Shown piece after piece: positions 9,385 through 17,350 of a stretch of 64,000 bases of DNA. Position 1 is the stretch's first letter, and each line of letters opens with the position of its first letter. Source of the DNA: Palsa-461 sp963768185 (GTDB lineage: Bacteria; Actinomycetota; Acidimicrobiia; Acidimicrobiales; RAAP-2); NCBI GenBank assembly GCA_963768185.1, contig CAVYGS010000005.1, positions 930,001 through 994,000 on the forward strand, given 5' to 3'. The notes beneath the pieces are model-generated. The model did no database searches, was not told the DNA's origin, and saw only the letters and a list, made by a program, of their open reading frames with translations. Made by a program: the position numbers and the translations under genes.

Positions 9385-10226
9385 CAGCTGAGCTTCTGGT
9401 CCATGATGCCGGCGCCGGCCTGAAGCATCATCCGGGCGGCGTCGTTGCGGGCCATCGCTCCGAGGTGCTTCGACCCCTCTCGGAGCCCCTCTCCCACGAA
9501 CCAGGTCGGGCCATCCGAAAGGTTGGCGAGGGCCTCCGCGACAACCTCGTCGGGGGTGGCTGCTCCGGGTATCGGCGTGTCGTCGTCCGCGCTGGCCAGG
9601 TTGCCGCGCTCGGCCAGGAGGCGGCGCAGCGCCGGGGTGTCGGTGACTCCGAGAACGAGCGACAGTACGTCGACGCCCGTGCCCTGCAGCTCAGCCCACA
9701 GGGCCTCGGCCATGACCATGTCGAAGGCCTTGCTGGCGCCGTAGGCGACCATCCGTCGGGCGCCGATGAGGCCCGCGCCCGAGGACACGAGGACGATCGC
9801 CCCGCAGCCGCGTTCGACCATCGGCGCGGCAAAGTGGTGGCACAGCTGCATCGGCACGAGGCAGTTGCGCACTACCAAGGCGTCGGCGGCCTCGATCGAA
9901 CTGTCGAGAAAATGTTTGAAGAGGGGGTCCGCCCCGGCGCAGTAGACGAGGGTGCCGATCTCGAGATCCCCGGTCGATTCGGCGATCATGCTCGTGGCGT
10001 CCTCTGCGGACAGGTCCACGGCAAGGGCCCGAACTTCCACTCCATGTCTCCGGCGAATCTCCGCCGCCACCTCCTCGAGCACGGTTGGGCGCCTGGCCAG
10101 GAGCACGACGTTGACTCCCCGCTCGGCCAGGGCATGGGCGTAGGCGAGGCCGACGCCGTCAGACGCTCCGGCGATCAACCCCCAGGGTCCGTACCGAGCC
10201 CCGAAAGAAGCGGCACTGTCCGCCAT
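9384..10226 (-). CDS. short-chain dehydrogenase/reductase (SDR)
   Basis: A 280-residue classical SDR that would oxidise or reduce an alcohol/ketone with NAD(P). The Rossmann motif is G-A-S-D-G-V-G, the D-L-S motif fixes the adenine, C-A-G-A follows beta 4 (in place of N-A-G), S-S-G-A carries the catalytic Ser, and Y-G-A-S-K supplies Tyr and Lys. L-A-R-R after beta 2 suggests preference for NADPH. It is the first gene of a two-gene operon with the SnoaL-like protein. The substrate is unknown. Confidence 0.9.
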   Translation of the reverse strand: MADSAASFGARYGPWGLIAGASDGVGLAYAHALAERGVNVVLLARRPTVLEEVAAEIRRRHGVEVRALAVDLSAEDATSMIAESTGDLEIGTLVYCAGADPLFKHFLDSSIEAADALVVRNCLVPMQLCHHFAAPMVERGCGAIVLVSSGAGLIGARRMVAYGASKAFDMVMAEALWAELQGTGVDVLSLVLGVTDTPALRRLLAERGNLASADDDTPIPGAATPDEVVAEALANLSDGPTWFVGEGLREGSKHLGAMARNDAARMMLQAGAGIMDQKLS

Positions 10227-10394
10227 ACCATCCCCTCTCGATGTGGTCCTATGAATCTACGGTTCGCCCTTGTCCCCGGCGAATGTTCGATCCCGCTCAT
10301 CTGGAACGCGAAGCGGACCCCGTTTTCGCTTCACCCGGGTCTTGGTCTTCTCCGGTGCCGTCCACATGGGCGGCGCCCACCAATCGACCGGCCG

Positions 10395-10829
10395 CTAACC
10401 GAATGATGCATCCACTGACGCGTTGAAGCGAGCGATCATCCCGGCGAACGACATGATCTCGCGGTCCTCCCAATCCTCTAGCCAGCAGACGACTTGAGCG
10501 CGGACGCGACTGGCGTCGGCCGCCAAGACGCGACGGCCAGCTGGTGTGAGCGAGAGGGGGTCACCTCGGCGTCCGGGACGCCCGCCCGCTCGGTCCAATA
10601 GTCCGCTTTCGAAGAGTTGATTGAGCTGTCGGGAAACGGTCGACTTGTCGAGGCCCAGCCGTGCGGCCAGATCGGAAGCTTGAATCTCGGGCGCGCCCTC
10701 GACCATGCTCAAGAAGGTGTAGGCCATGAGCGACATACCGGGGTGGAGCTCGTTGCTGAGTTCACGCGATCGTCTGATCAAGCTGCTCAACTGATGGTAC
10801 AGAGCCTCAATCACGTCATCTCGAGCCAT
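10395..10829 (-). CDS. MarR family transcriptional regulator
   Basis: A 144-residue winged-helix regulator. The recognition region reads A-S-D-L-A-A-R-L-G-L-D-K-S-T-V-S-R-Q-L, followed by the wing G-R-R-G-D-P-L-S-L-T-P-A-G-R-R-V. The ATG at 10829 was chosen for its AGGACAAGG upstream; two ATGs further upstream are possible. It is divergent from the universal stress protein gene, and the gap between them carries two GTTG-N7-CAAC inverted repeats, which are probable operators for this protein. It could therefore control itself and the usp gene. Confidence 0.88.
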   Translation of the reverse strand: MARDDVIEALYHQLSSLIRRSRELSNELHPGMSLMAYTFLSMVEGAPEIQASDLAARLGLDKSTVSRQLNQLFESGLLDRAGGRPGRRGDPLSLTPAGRRVLAADASRVRAQVVCWLEDWEDREIMSFAGMIARFNASVDASFG

Positions 10830-10847
10830 TGCCCTTGTCCTCATGAA

Positions 10848-10891
10848 AGTTGACATCCACAACTATACGCCGTAATGTTGGGGGTGGCAAC
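10848..10891. promoter_or_regulatory. paired GTTG-N7-CAAC inverted repeats, candidate MarR operator
   Basis: Two inverted repeats of the same form lie in the gap between the divergent MarR and usp genes: GTTG-ACATCCA-CAAC at 10849-10863 and GTTG-GGGGTGG-CAAC at 10877-10891. They are 28 bp apart centre to centre, close to helical phase. The first overlaps the 5' leader of marR. That marR controls itself and usp through them is inferred from position. Confidence 0.5.
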
Positions 10892-10931
10892 TTTATGGGG
10901 ATTGGTGCGGTCGAGTCGGTAGGAGGAGCCC

Positions 10932-11396
10932 ATGAGGTCCTTGGAGACGAGCGGGAAAGATCACTTGGTACTCGTCGTGGGATACGACGGCACAGATCCG
11001 GCGCAGCGGGCGCTCCAAGCGGCTGGCGAACGGTTGGAGGACAAGCCGGGCCGAGTCGAGGTCGTCTTTGTCGCACACACGCCGGCCGACGTGGGCTTCG
11101 CGCCGCAGGCGCTGGGTCCGGTCCTGGAGGGCTTCGATCTCGAGGAGGGTGAGCTCAAGAGACGAGTCGATGAGACCCTGAGTCCAACGGGTGCGAAGTG
11201 GCACTTCCAGCGCCGGGACGGAGACATCCCGACCGAGCTCTTAGCAGCCGCTCAGGAGCAACTCGACGCCGGGGGGCCGAGCACCCGCGTCGTCCTCGTC
11301 GTCGGCGGGACCGCGCACAAGATCGACCGCTACCTCAACTCGACACCGGCCAGGGTGATCCGTAAGGACCAATTCCAGGTGTTTGTCGTTCCGTAG
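10932..11396 (+). CDS. universal stress protein UspA-like
   Basis: A 154-residue protein of the UspA alpha/beta fold. The N-terminal strand L-V-L-V-V-G-Y-D-G-T-D-P-A-Q-R-A-L is typical, and the C-terminal part has V-V-L-V-V-G-G-T. The G-2x-G-9x-G-S/T ATP-binding loop is not clearly present, so this may be a non-ATP-binding member. A GTAGGAGGAG ribosome-binding site precedes the ATG. It is divergent from a MarR gene whose likely operators lie in the shared promoter region. The role is general stress tolerance by family; the signal is unknown. Confidence 0.75.
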   Translation: MRSLETSGKDHLVLVVGYDGTDPAQRALQAAGERLEDKPGRVEVVFVAHTPADVGFAPQALGPVLEGFDLEEGELKRRVDETLSPTGAKWHFQRRDGDIPTELLAAAQEQLDAGGPSTRVVLVVGGTAHKIDRYLNSTPARVIRKDQFQVFVVP

Positions 11397-11538
11397 CCCG
11401 CTCCGACGCGACTCGGCCTCATGTCGGGCCGAGCGCTGGGTTGAATGTGTTCGGACCCGAAGCGCTCAGGCGGATGGAACCGATCGGCTTAAGACCTCGC
11501 TCCGGGCATCGACTCTGCGCAAACCCCGGTGCTGAACG

Positions 11539-12141
11539 TCATCCAGCGAGAATGTCGCGCACCGCGTCGTTCAGGAGATCGCCGAGTTCCTGACTCGGCG
11601 TCGCCTCGAACGCGTCGCCGGACATAAAAAGACCGGCGAACACGGCGCCGAATGAGCAGGCCATCCGGACCCGGTCACGCAGTGCGATTCGGGGGTCGGC
11701 GAGCACCCGGCGGAATCTGTCCTGGATGTCGTCGTGTTCAGCGTCGTGGGCCTTGCTGTGCAACTTCTCGAGCGCGGCTTGGTTGCGCTCGTGCATGAGG
11801 AAGAGGTTGCGCTGGGCCAGCATCTGCTCGACCATCTCGGCAAACAACTCGCTCCAGCGCTGGAGTGTGACCGGCTCCTCGGCCATCTCGCCGAGGGCGA
11901 CCTTGCCGAAATCGTGGAGGCGCATATGGAGCGCCATCAAGATGTCGTCCTTGGAGGCGAAGTAGTAATAGAGGGCCGCCTTGGTGACGCCGAGTTTCTC
12001 GGCGATCTCCCGAAGGGAGGTCCCATCGAAGCCCTGCTTGGTAAAGAGCTCAAGGGCGACGTCGAGGATGCGCTCCCTGGTGGAAGCCCCCTCAGGCTGC
12101 TCAGTCTCGACCTGCCCTTCCCGGACGGCCGCTTCGGTCAC
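11539..12141 (-). CDS. TetR family regulator, probable repressor of the adjacent ABC exporter
   Basis: A 200-residue TetR protein. The N-terminal HTH reads S-T-R-E-R-I-L-D-V-A-L-E-L-F, then G-T-S-L-R-E-I-A-E-K-L-G-V-T-K-A-A-L-Y-Y-Y-F, followed by the usual all-helical ligand domain. It is divergent from the DrrA-like ATPase gene, with two nearly identical 18-bp repeats in the shared 98-bp gap. The arrangement is the standard one for a drug-responsive repressor of its own exporter. The ligand cannot be deduced. Confidence 0.9.
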   Translation of the reverse strand: MTEAAVREGQVETEQPEGASTRERILDVALELFTKQGFDGTSLREIAEKLGVTKAALYYYFASKDDILMALHMRLHDFGKVALGEMAEEPVTLQRWSELFAEMVEQMLAQRNLFLMHERNQAALEKLHSKAHDAEHDDIQDRFRRVLADPRIALRDRVRMACSFGAVFAGLFMSGDAFEATPSQELGDLLNDAVRDILAG

Positions 12142-12168
12142 AGTTGGGTATCGTATCGAAAGTTTCTA

Positions 12169-12231
12169 CTTGCCAACCGGTAAGGAACCCTCTACTGTCT
12201 GATCATCGACCTACTAGCCGACCGGTAAGGA
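12169..12231. promoter_or_regulatory. two direct 18-bp operator-like repeats between tetR and drrAB-like genes
   Basis: CTTGCCAACCGGTAAGGA (12169-12186) and CTAGCCGACCGGTAAGGA (12214-12231) match at 16 of 18 positions and are 45 bp apart. Each contains the palindromic core ACCGGT, and the first is an imperfect dyad (CTTgCC...GGtAAG). Placement in the divergent tetR/ABC gap, with the second copy against the ribosome-binding site of the exporter, suggests TetR operators. This is inference from position and repetition. Confidence 0.55.
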
Positions 12232-12239
12232 CGTGAGGA

Positions 12240-13262
12240 ATGGCGACGGTTGAGCTGATGATTGAGGCCGAGGGTCTGACAAAGCGCTACGGAAACACCC
12301 AGGCACTCTCAGGCGTCGACTTTTCGGTCCCAGCGGGCACGATTCTGGGTTTGCTTGGACCAAACGGCGCGGGCAAGACCACCGCCGTGCGGATATTGAC
12401 CACGCTGGCGCTTCCGGACTCTGGCCGGGCGGCCGTGGCGGGTATCGACGTCGTGGCGCACCCCGCCCGCGTGCGCCGCCATATCGGCGTGGCGGCACAG
12501 GACGCCACGTTGGATGGGCTCCTCACCGGGCGCCAGAACCTGGTCCTCGTCGGCGAGTTGAGTGACATGGGGCGCGCCGCATCAAGGGCGCGGGCGAGCG
12601 AGCTGCTGGCGCAGTTCGAGTTGTCGGACGCCGCCGACCGGGTGTTGAAGGGTTACTCGGGCGGCATGCGTCGACGACTGGACCTGGCGGCAAGCCTGAT
12701 GACGCGGCCTCCCGTGCTTTCTCTTGACGAGCCCACGACCGGCCTTGACCCCTCGAGCCGCCAAAGGGTGTGGGAGGCCATCCGGGAGATGCTCGGTGAG
12801 GGCGTCACCGTCCTGCTGACCACGCAGTATCTCGACGAGGCGGACGCCCTCGCGAACCACATCGTCGTCGTCGACCATGGTCGCGTGATCGCGGACGGCA
12901 CGCCTCAAGAGCTGAAGGAAGCGAGCCGAAGCGCCCACTTGGCGGTGACGCTGGCCACGCCTCACTCAGAGGCCGTGGCTGCGCTGACGCCACTGGTGCA
13001 GGGCCGGATACATGTCAGCGATGACGGTCGGCAGCTCAGTGCCGCCGTCGACAGTGCGCCCGGGTTGGCCACAGCGGTGGTTCGCGCTCTCGATGGGGCC
13101 GGAGTGCTGGTCGACAACATCGAAGTGCGCCAACCGTCTCTCGACGACGTGTTCTTCTCCCTGACCGGCGGGCACATCGAAGAGGACGATTCAGACATCG
13201 GTGGAGTTGCCGGTTCCGTCACCGCAAGGTCGCCGAGCGAGTTCGAGGGAGCAACGGCATGA
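12240..13262 (+). CDS. ABC transporter ATP-binding protein, DrrA/multidrug type
   Basis: A 340-residue ATPase with Walker A G-P-N-G-A-G-K-T-T, Q-loop A-A-Q-D, ABC signature Y-S-G-G-M-R-R-R, Walker B V-L-S-L-D-E-P, D-loop and a C-terminal extension ending P-S-L-D-D-V-F-F-S-L-T-G, which is diagnostic of the DrrA (daunorubicin resistance) subfamily. The ATG of the permease overlaps its TGA (ATGA at 13259-13262), so the subunits are made in step. It powers export of a hydrophobic compound across the inner membrane. It is divergent from, and probably repressed by, the TetR protein next door. Confidence 0.93.
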   Translation: MATVELMIEAEGLTKRYGNTQALSGVDFSVPAGTILGLLGPNGAGKTTAVRILTTLALPDSGRAAVAGIDVVAHPARVRRHIGVAAQDATLDGLLTGRQNLVLVGELSDMGRAASRARASELLAQFELSDAADRVLKGYSGGMRRRLDLAASLMTRPPVLSLDEPTTGLDPSSRQRVWEAIREMLGEGVTVLLTTQYLDEADALANHIVVVDHGRVIADGTPQELKEASRSAHLAVTLATPHSEAVAALTPLVQGRIHVSDDGRQLSAAVDSAPGLATAVVRALDGAGVLVDNIEVRQPSLDDVFFSLTGGHIEEDDSDIGGVAGSVTARSPSEFEGATA

Positions 13263-14119
13263 CAACGACGACATTGACACGCGGCGAGGTCGGTCTCCTG
13301 GGAGCCGGCAGGTCTTCTGGAACCGTCTGGGGTCGCGTCCAAGACGTGTGGGCCATGACCCGCCGCAACCTGGTCCATATCTCGCGCGAGCCCATGCAGC
13401 TTTCCGATGTGACGATCCAGCCGGTCCTTTTCACAGTGCTGTTCATCTACATCTTCGGTGGCGGGATCCCAATCCCCCACGGAGGCAGCTACAAGGATTT
13501 CGTTCTCGCCGGGCTCCTCGCGCTGAACCTCGTGACCTCGACGATGGGCACCGCCGTCGGACTGAGCACCGATCTGCACGAAGGCATGATCGATCGATTC
13601 CGCACGCTCCCGATGTGGCGAGCCGCAGTGCTGGTCGGTCGCTCCATCGCGGACCTCATGACGTCCGCGCTGTGCGCGCTCATCGTCGCCTTGACGGGGC
13701 TGGCCGTCGGGTGGCGCGTCGATGCCAGCTTCGCCTCGGTCGTCGGTGGGTTCCTCCTGGTCCTGTTCTTCGCATACTCGTTGTCTTGGATCGCGGCCTG
13801 TGTCGGGCTGAACAGCAAGAGCCCTGAATCCGCGGCCTCATTCGGCTTCATCGTCCTGTTCCCACTCGCCTTCGTGTCCAACGCGATGGTGCCCACCCAG
13901 CACATGCCCGGATGGCTGCAAGCCGTGGCCAACTGGAACCCCGTCAGCGCGGTGGCTGCAGGGGCCCGACACTTGTGGGGAAACCCGAACCCGTCATCCA
14001 CAGTTCAGGCGTGGCCCATGCAACACCCGGTGGAGGCCGCGCTCGGTTGGTCCGTGCTGATCCTGGCGCTCGCCGCCCCCTTGGCGTCGCACTTCTTCAA
14101 GCGGCGGACGACGGAGTAG
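13259..14119 (+). CDS. ABC-2 type permease, DrrB-like
   Basis: A 286-residue integral membrane protein with about six hydrophobic segments and a cytoplasmic N-terminal stretch that includes T-R-R-N-L-V-H-I-S-R-E-P. The ABC-2 signature region F-V-S-N-A-M-V-P-T-Q-H-M-P-G-W-L-Q-A lies near the C-terminus and is typical of DrrB. It forms the membrane half of the exporter with the preceding ATPase, with which it overlaps by four bases. The substrate is unknown, probably an antibiotic-like or toxic lipophilic molecule. Confidence 0.92.
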   Translation: MTTTTLTRGEVGLLGAGRSSGTVWGRVQDVWAMTRRNLVHISREPMQLSDVTIQPVLFTVLFIYIFGGGIPIPHGGSYKDFVLAGLLALNLVTSTMGTAVGLSTDLHEGMIDRFRTLPMWRAAVLVGRSIADLMTSALCALIVALTGLAVGWRVDASFASVVGGFLLVLFFAYSLSWIAACVGLNSKSPESAASFGFIVLFPLAFVSNAMVPTQHMPGWLQAVANWNPVSAVAAGARHLWGNPNPSSTVQAWPMQHPVEAALGWSVLILALAAPLASHFFKRRTTE

Positions 14120-14252
14120 GGAGCGCCCGGAACGGCTTGCCCCGGGATAATCACGCTGGGGGACGACCGGCACCTCGACGGCGCTGACGAGCCCAGCTCA
14201 GACGGCTGAGAGCAGACTGCTTGGCAGCACTCTGCTCAGTACGCTCGAAGCT

Positions 14253-15911
14253 GTGGCTGAGGGACGACGGCGTGCCGCTGAACTCCTCGTCCAGTGCCTC
14301 GAGCACGAGGGTGTCACCTGCGTGTTCGGTATCCCCGGGGAGGAGAACATCTACCTCACCGATGCGCTCTCCCGATCCTCTATTCGCTACGTCTTGGTGC
14401 GCCACGAGCAAGCGGCGTCGTTCATGGCCGAGATACACGGCCGACTCACCGGCAAGGCCGGCGTCTGCTCTGCAACCTTGGGGCCCGGCGCCATCAACCT
14501 CCTCTTGGGAACCGCCGACGCATATACCAACAGCACACCGGTGCTCGCTCTCTCGGCCCAGGTCGGATTGAACCGGATCTACAAGGAATCCCACCAGAGC
14601 GTCGACCTGGTGTCCATGTTCTCGCCGGTGACGAAGTGGTCCGACCTGATCCTGACCCCCGCCGCCATCCCCGAGATGGTCCGTAAGGCGTTCAAGCTCG
14701 CTCAGACCGAGCGACCGGGATCGGTGTATCTCGGCGTGCCCGAGGACGTTGAGTCCGCCTTCGTCCCCGATGAGCTGGTGCCGCTCGAGGTCAATACGCC
14801 ACGCACCGACGAGCCCTCGCCCTCCCAGATCGCCCGGGCGGCCGCAGTGCTCAACTCGAGCCAGCGACCGATCATCCTGGCCGGTCACGGAGCCGCCCGT
14901 TCGGGAGCCGCCGATGCGCTGGTGCGGTTCTCGGAGTTACTGAGCCTCCCGGTGGCGACCACGTTCCACGGCAAGGGGGTGTTCCCCGACGATCACCCGC
15001 ACTCCCTCGGTGCGGTCGGTTTCATGAGTCATGACTACGTCAACTTCGGTTTTGACGATGCAGATGTGATCGTCAGCGTCGGGTACGAACTCGAGGAGTT
15101 CGATCCGGTTCGGATCAATCCCGCAGGGAGCAAGCGGATCATCCACCTGAGCCGGGTGCCCGCGGAAGTGGACGCCCACTACGTGGTCGAGGTGGGGATC
15201 CAGGCCGACATCGGGAGCACGCTGACCGCCCTGGGGAACGCGACCACCCGCCGCTTCGCGCAGGGAACGAGAGGCGAGAGGATCCGGCGGCTCCTGGCTG
15301 ACGAGCTGGCGCAAGGGGCGGCCGACGACAGCTTTCCGCTCAAACCTCAGCGTGTCGTGGCGGATACTCGCGCGGCGCTCGGTCGTTCCGACATCGTCCT
15401 CGCCGACACGGGTGCCGTGAAGATGTGGATGGCCCGCCTCTACCCCACTTTCGAGCCCAACACGTGCCTGATCTCCAACGGGCTCTCAACGATGGCGTTC
15501 GCCCTTCCGGGCGCCATCGCCGCCGCTCTGGCGGCACCTGGACGAAAGGTCCTGGCCGCGGTCGGTGACGGGGCATTTCTGATGAACTCCCAGGAGATCG
15601 AGACGGCTCTCCGGGAGCACATCCCCTTGGTCGTGCTGATCTGGGAAGACGACGCCTACGGGCTAATCGGCTGGAAGATGGACCTCGAGCTCGGTCATCA
15701 CGTCGAAGTCGAGTTCTCCAACCCCGACTTTGTGGCCTACGCCGAGAGCTTCGGGGCCCGGGGCTACCGCGTGGCCGCCCCGGGAGACCTTCTCCCGATG
15801 CTCAAAGAGGCCCTGGCCTCCGACACGGTGTCGGTGATCACCTGCCCGGTCGACTACACGGAGAACCTCCGGCTCACCGAAGCCCTCGGCGAACTCTCGG
15901 GACCGTTCTGA
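14253..15911 (+). CDS. thiamine diphosphate enzyme, acetolactate synthase large subunit-like
   Basis: A 552-residue three-domain ThDP enzyme. The PYR domain has F-G-I-P-G-E-E-N and the activating Glu in L-V-R-H-E-Q-A-A. The PP domain has the ThDP motif V-G-D-G-A-F-L-M-N-S-Q-E-I-E, followed by W-E-D-D-A-Y-G-L-I-G-W-K, which is close to catabolic AlsS-type acetolactate synthases. It condenses two pyruvates to acetolactate if the family assignment holds. No small regulatory subunit gene is adjacent, which favours an AlsS-like or a specialised decarboxylase/ligase role over branched-chain amino acid synthesis. The start is a GTG at 14253. Confidence 0.85.
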   Translation: MAEGRRRAAELLVQCLEHEGVTCVFGIPGEENIYLTDALSRSSIRYVLVRHEQAASFMAEIHGRLTGKAGVCSATLGPGAINLLLGTADAYTNSTPVLALSAQVGLNRIYKESHQSVDLVSMFSPVTKWSDLILTPAAIPEMVRKAFKLAQTERPGSVYLGVPEDVESAFVPDELVPLEVNTPRTDEPSPSQIARAAAVLNSSQRPIILAGHGAARSGAADALVRFSELLSLPVATTFHGKGVFPDDHPHSLGAVGFMSHDYVNFGFDDADVIVSVGYELEEFDPVRINPAGSKRIIHLSRVPAEVDAHYVVEVGIQADIGSTLTALGNATTRRFAQGTRGERIRRLLADELAQGAADDSFPLKPQRVVADTRAALGRSDIVLADTGAVKMWMARLYPTFEPNTCLISNGLSTMAFALPGAIAAALAAPGRKVLAAVGDGAFLMNSQEIETALREHIPLVVLIWEDDAYGLIGWKMDLELGHHVEVEFSNPDFVAYAESFGARGYRVAAPGDLLPMLKEALASDTVSVITCPVDYTENLRLTEALGELSGPF

Positions 15912-15962
15912 CGATGTGATCTCGCTCGTGGTGGTGCCCGACCGAAGAGACACCGGCGTTCG

Positions 15963-16697
15963 CTACTCCACGGCACGCGTCCAAGCCGGGTCCGATCTCC
16001 CAGCCACGTAGCTTCCCAATGCGACAAGGATCGTAATTGCGAGCGCAATGACCAACGGGAGCACGATCCGCACGTGCAGGACGAGCAATGCGCCGATCAG
16101 CGCTCCGATGAACATCGCCGCAATCGCGATCAGGCGTCGACCTGACTTGGAACCTTGTCCTCCACCGAGAGCGCTGTCGGCTCCAATGGCCGTGACCGTC
16201 ATGGTGAGCACGGTCGTCGTCAAGTCGGGTATGGCGAGCTTGCGGACGGTCGCGTTCTGGCCACCCGTCGCCAAACTGAGGACGACGATGAGCCCATACC
16301 GGTAGGCGCTCTGGGGAGGGTCCGAGCTCGCCAGAGCGAGCACAACGGCGATGAGCAAGAAGGCTGCCTGGATCGTCGTCGCCACAGCGAGATGACGCCC
16401 CCGGTGATCGCCATGCCTTGCGATCAATCTGCCACCGACGACCGATCCTGCCCCGAATGACGCCAACGCGACGAGTGACGCTGCGATCGAGAACCCGTGC
16501 GCACCCGCAACCGCAAACCCGAGGAACACGACGTTGCCGGTCATGTTGGCAACGAAGACGTGACCCAGAACCAGATAGCTGAACGCATCGACCAGTCCGG
16601 TGACCATCGTCATCGCAATGAGAAGCGGCGGTAACGGACCGAAGCGATCGGAACCGGGAACCAATGTCTGCCTGACTTCAGTGAGGAAGGTGCTCAT
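15963..16697 (-). CDS. DUF1275 (YoaK-like) membrane protein
   Basis: A 244-residue protein with about six to seven transmembrane helices. The N-terminal stretch M-V-T-G-L-V-D-A-F-S-Y-L-V-L-G-H-V-F and the next V-A-N-M-T-G-N-V-V-F-L-G motif are the DUF1275 signature, and G-G-Q-N-A-T-V is also typical. The biochemical function of this family is not established. It is convergent with the ThDP enzyme gene, with 51 bp between the stops. Confidence 0.88.
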   Translation of the reverse strand: MSTFLTEVRQTLVPGSDRFGPLPPLLIAMTMVTGLVDAFSYLVLGHVFVANMTGNVVFLGFAVAGAHGFSIAASLVALASFGAGSVVGGRLIARHGDHRGRHLAVATTIQAAFLLIAVVLALASSDPPQSAYRYGLIVVLSLATGGQNATVRKLAIPDLTTTVLTMTVTAIGADSALGGGQGSKSGRRLIAIAAMFIGALIGALLVLHVRIVLPLVIALAITILVALGSYVAGRSDPAWTRAVE

Positions 16698-16774
16698 CTG
16701 TCAGTGGGCTCCATTTGTGAAATGCCAAGTCTCGGCCGACCTCGGGGCGTACCGATGAGACGGGATAGCACAAG

Positions 16775-16795
16775 GGCCGGTCACGAAGACCGGTC
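16775..16795. other. short GC-rich hairpin
   Basis: GGCCGGTC-ACGAA-GACCGGTCC can fold into a 6-bp perfect stem with flanking extra pairs. It lies in the 250-bp gap (16698-16947) between the DUF1275 start and the end of the UBP gene. There is no following T-run, so terminator function is doubtful. I see no gene in this gap. Confidence 0.35.
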
Positions 16796-16947
16796 CTGCG
16801 CCGCACTCGGCAGGTTGACTGGCCTACCCGAAAGTCATCAACCGCCGCCGAAGCGGCCAGCCAACGCCGGTCCCGGAGGCCGGGCTCGGCGGTCCGCATC
16901 TCGGGGACCACCGCACCCCGAGACGGTCGCGACCTATCGCGTTGTCA

Positions 16948-17292
16948 CTACTCCACCAAAAGCTCTTGCCAGTTGGCGGGGACCCGTCCCGACGGACCAG
17001 GCACGGGTTGGTCCTCGGGATGATGGTGTGGTGGCGCCAGGCGAGGCCCTTCCAAGAATTCGTTTGTCCGGTAGTCCCAAAACCAATCTTCGCCTGGCTC
17101 GAAGCTGCAGATGATCGGGTGACCTGACGAGCTCGCATGGGCGGTCGTGTGCTGGCCGGGTGAGTTGTCGCAACACCCGATGTGCCCGCACTCCGCACAG
17201 CGCCGCAGATGGAACCACCAACCCCCGGACTCGAGACACTCCACGCAACCGGTTCCGCTCGGTGGAACCTCTGGATCGAGAAACTTGGTCAT
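16948..17292 (-). CDS. UBP-type zinc finger protein
   Basis: A 114-residue protein that is almost entirely a ZnF-UBP domain: G-C-V-E-C-L-E-S-G near the N-terminus, L-R-R-C-A-E-C-G-H-I-G-C-C-D-N-S, H-T-T-A-H at the helix, then W-F-W-D-Y. Cys and His are spaced for several zinc ions. In eukaryotes this fold binds the C-terminal Gly-Gly of ubiquitin; the role of the stand-alone bacterial version is unclear. The ATG at 17292 follows an AGGTG-type site. It lies 58 bp downstream of the CNB-thioredoxin reductase gene on the same strand and could be co-transcribed, as often seen for this pair. Confidence 0.85.
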   Translation of the reverse strand: MTKFLDPEVPPSGTGCVECLESGGWWFHLRRCAECGHIGCCDNSPGQHTTAHASSSGHPIICSFEPGEDWFWDYRTNEFLEGPRLAPPHHHPEDQPVPGPSGRVPANWQELLVE

Positions 17293-17350
17293 GCCTGCAC
17301 CTCCCGAGACGTATCTCTCCCGACGGTAGGGGAAAACCAGGCCTGGACGG

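Noticed and set aside
16704..17114. Plus-strand frame between the DUF1275 and UBP genes
   Set aside because: No motif, no ribosome-binding site, and it overlaps the conserved zinc-finger gene on the other strand.
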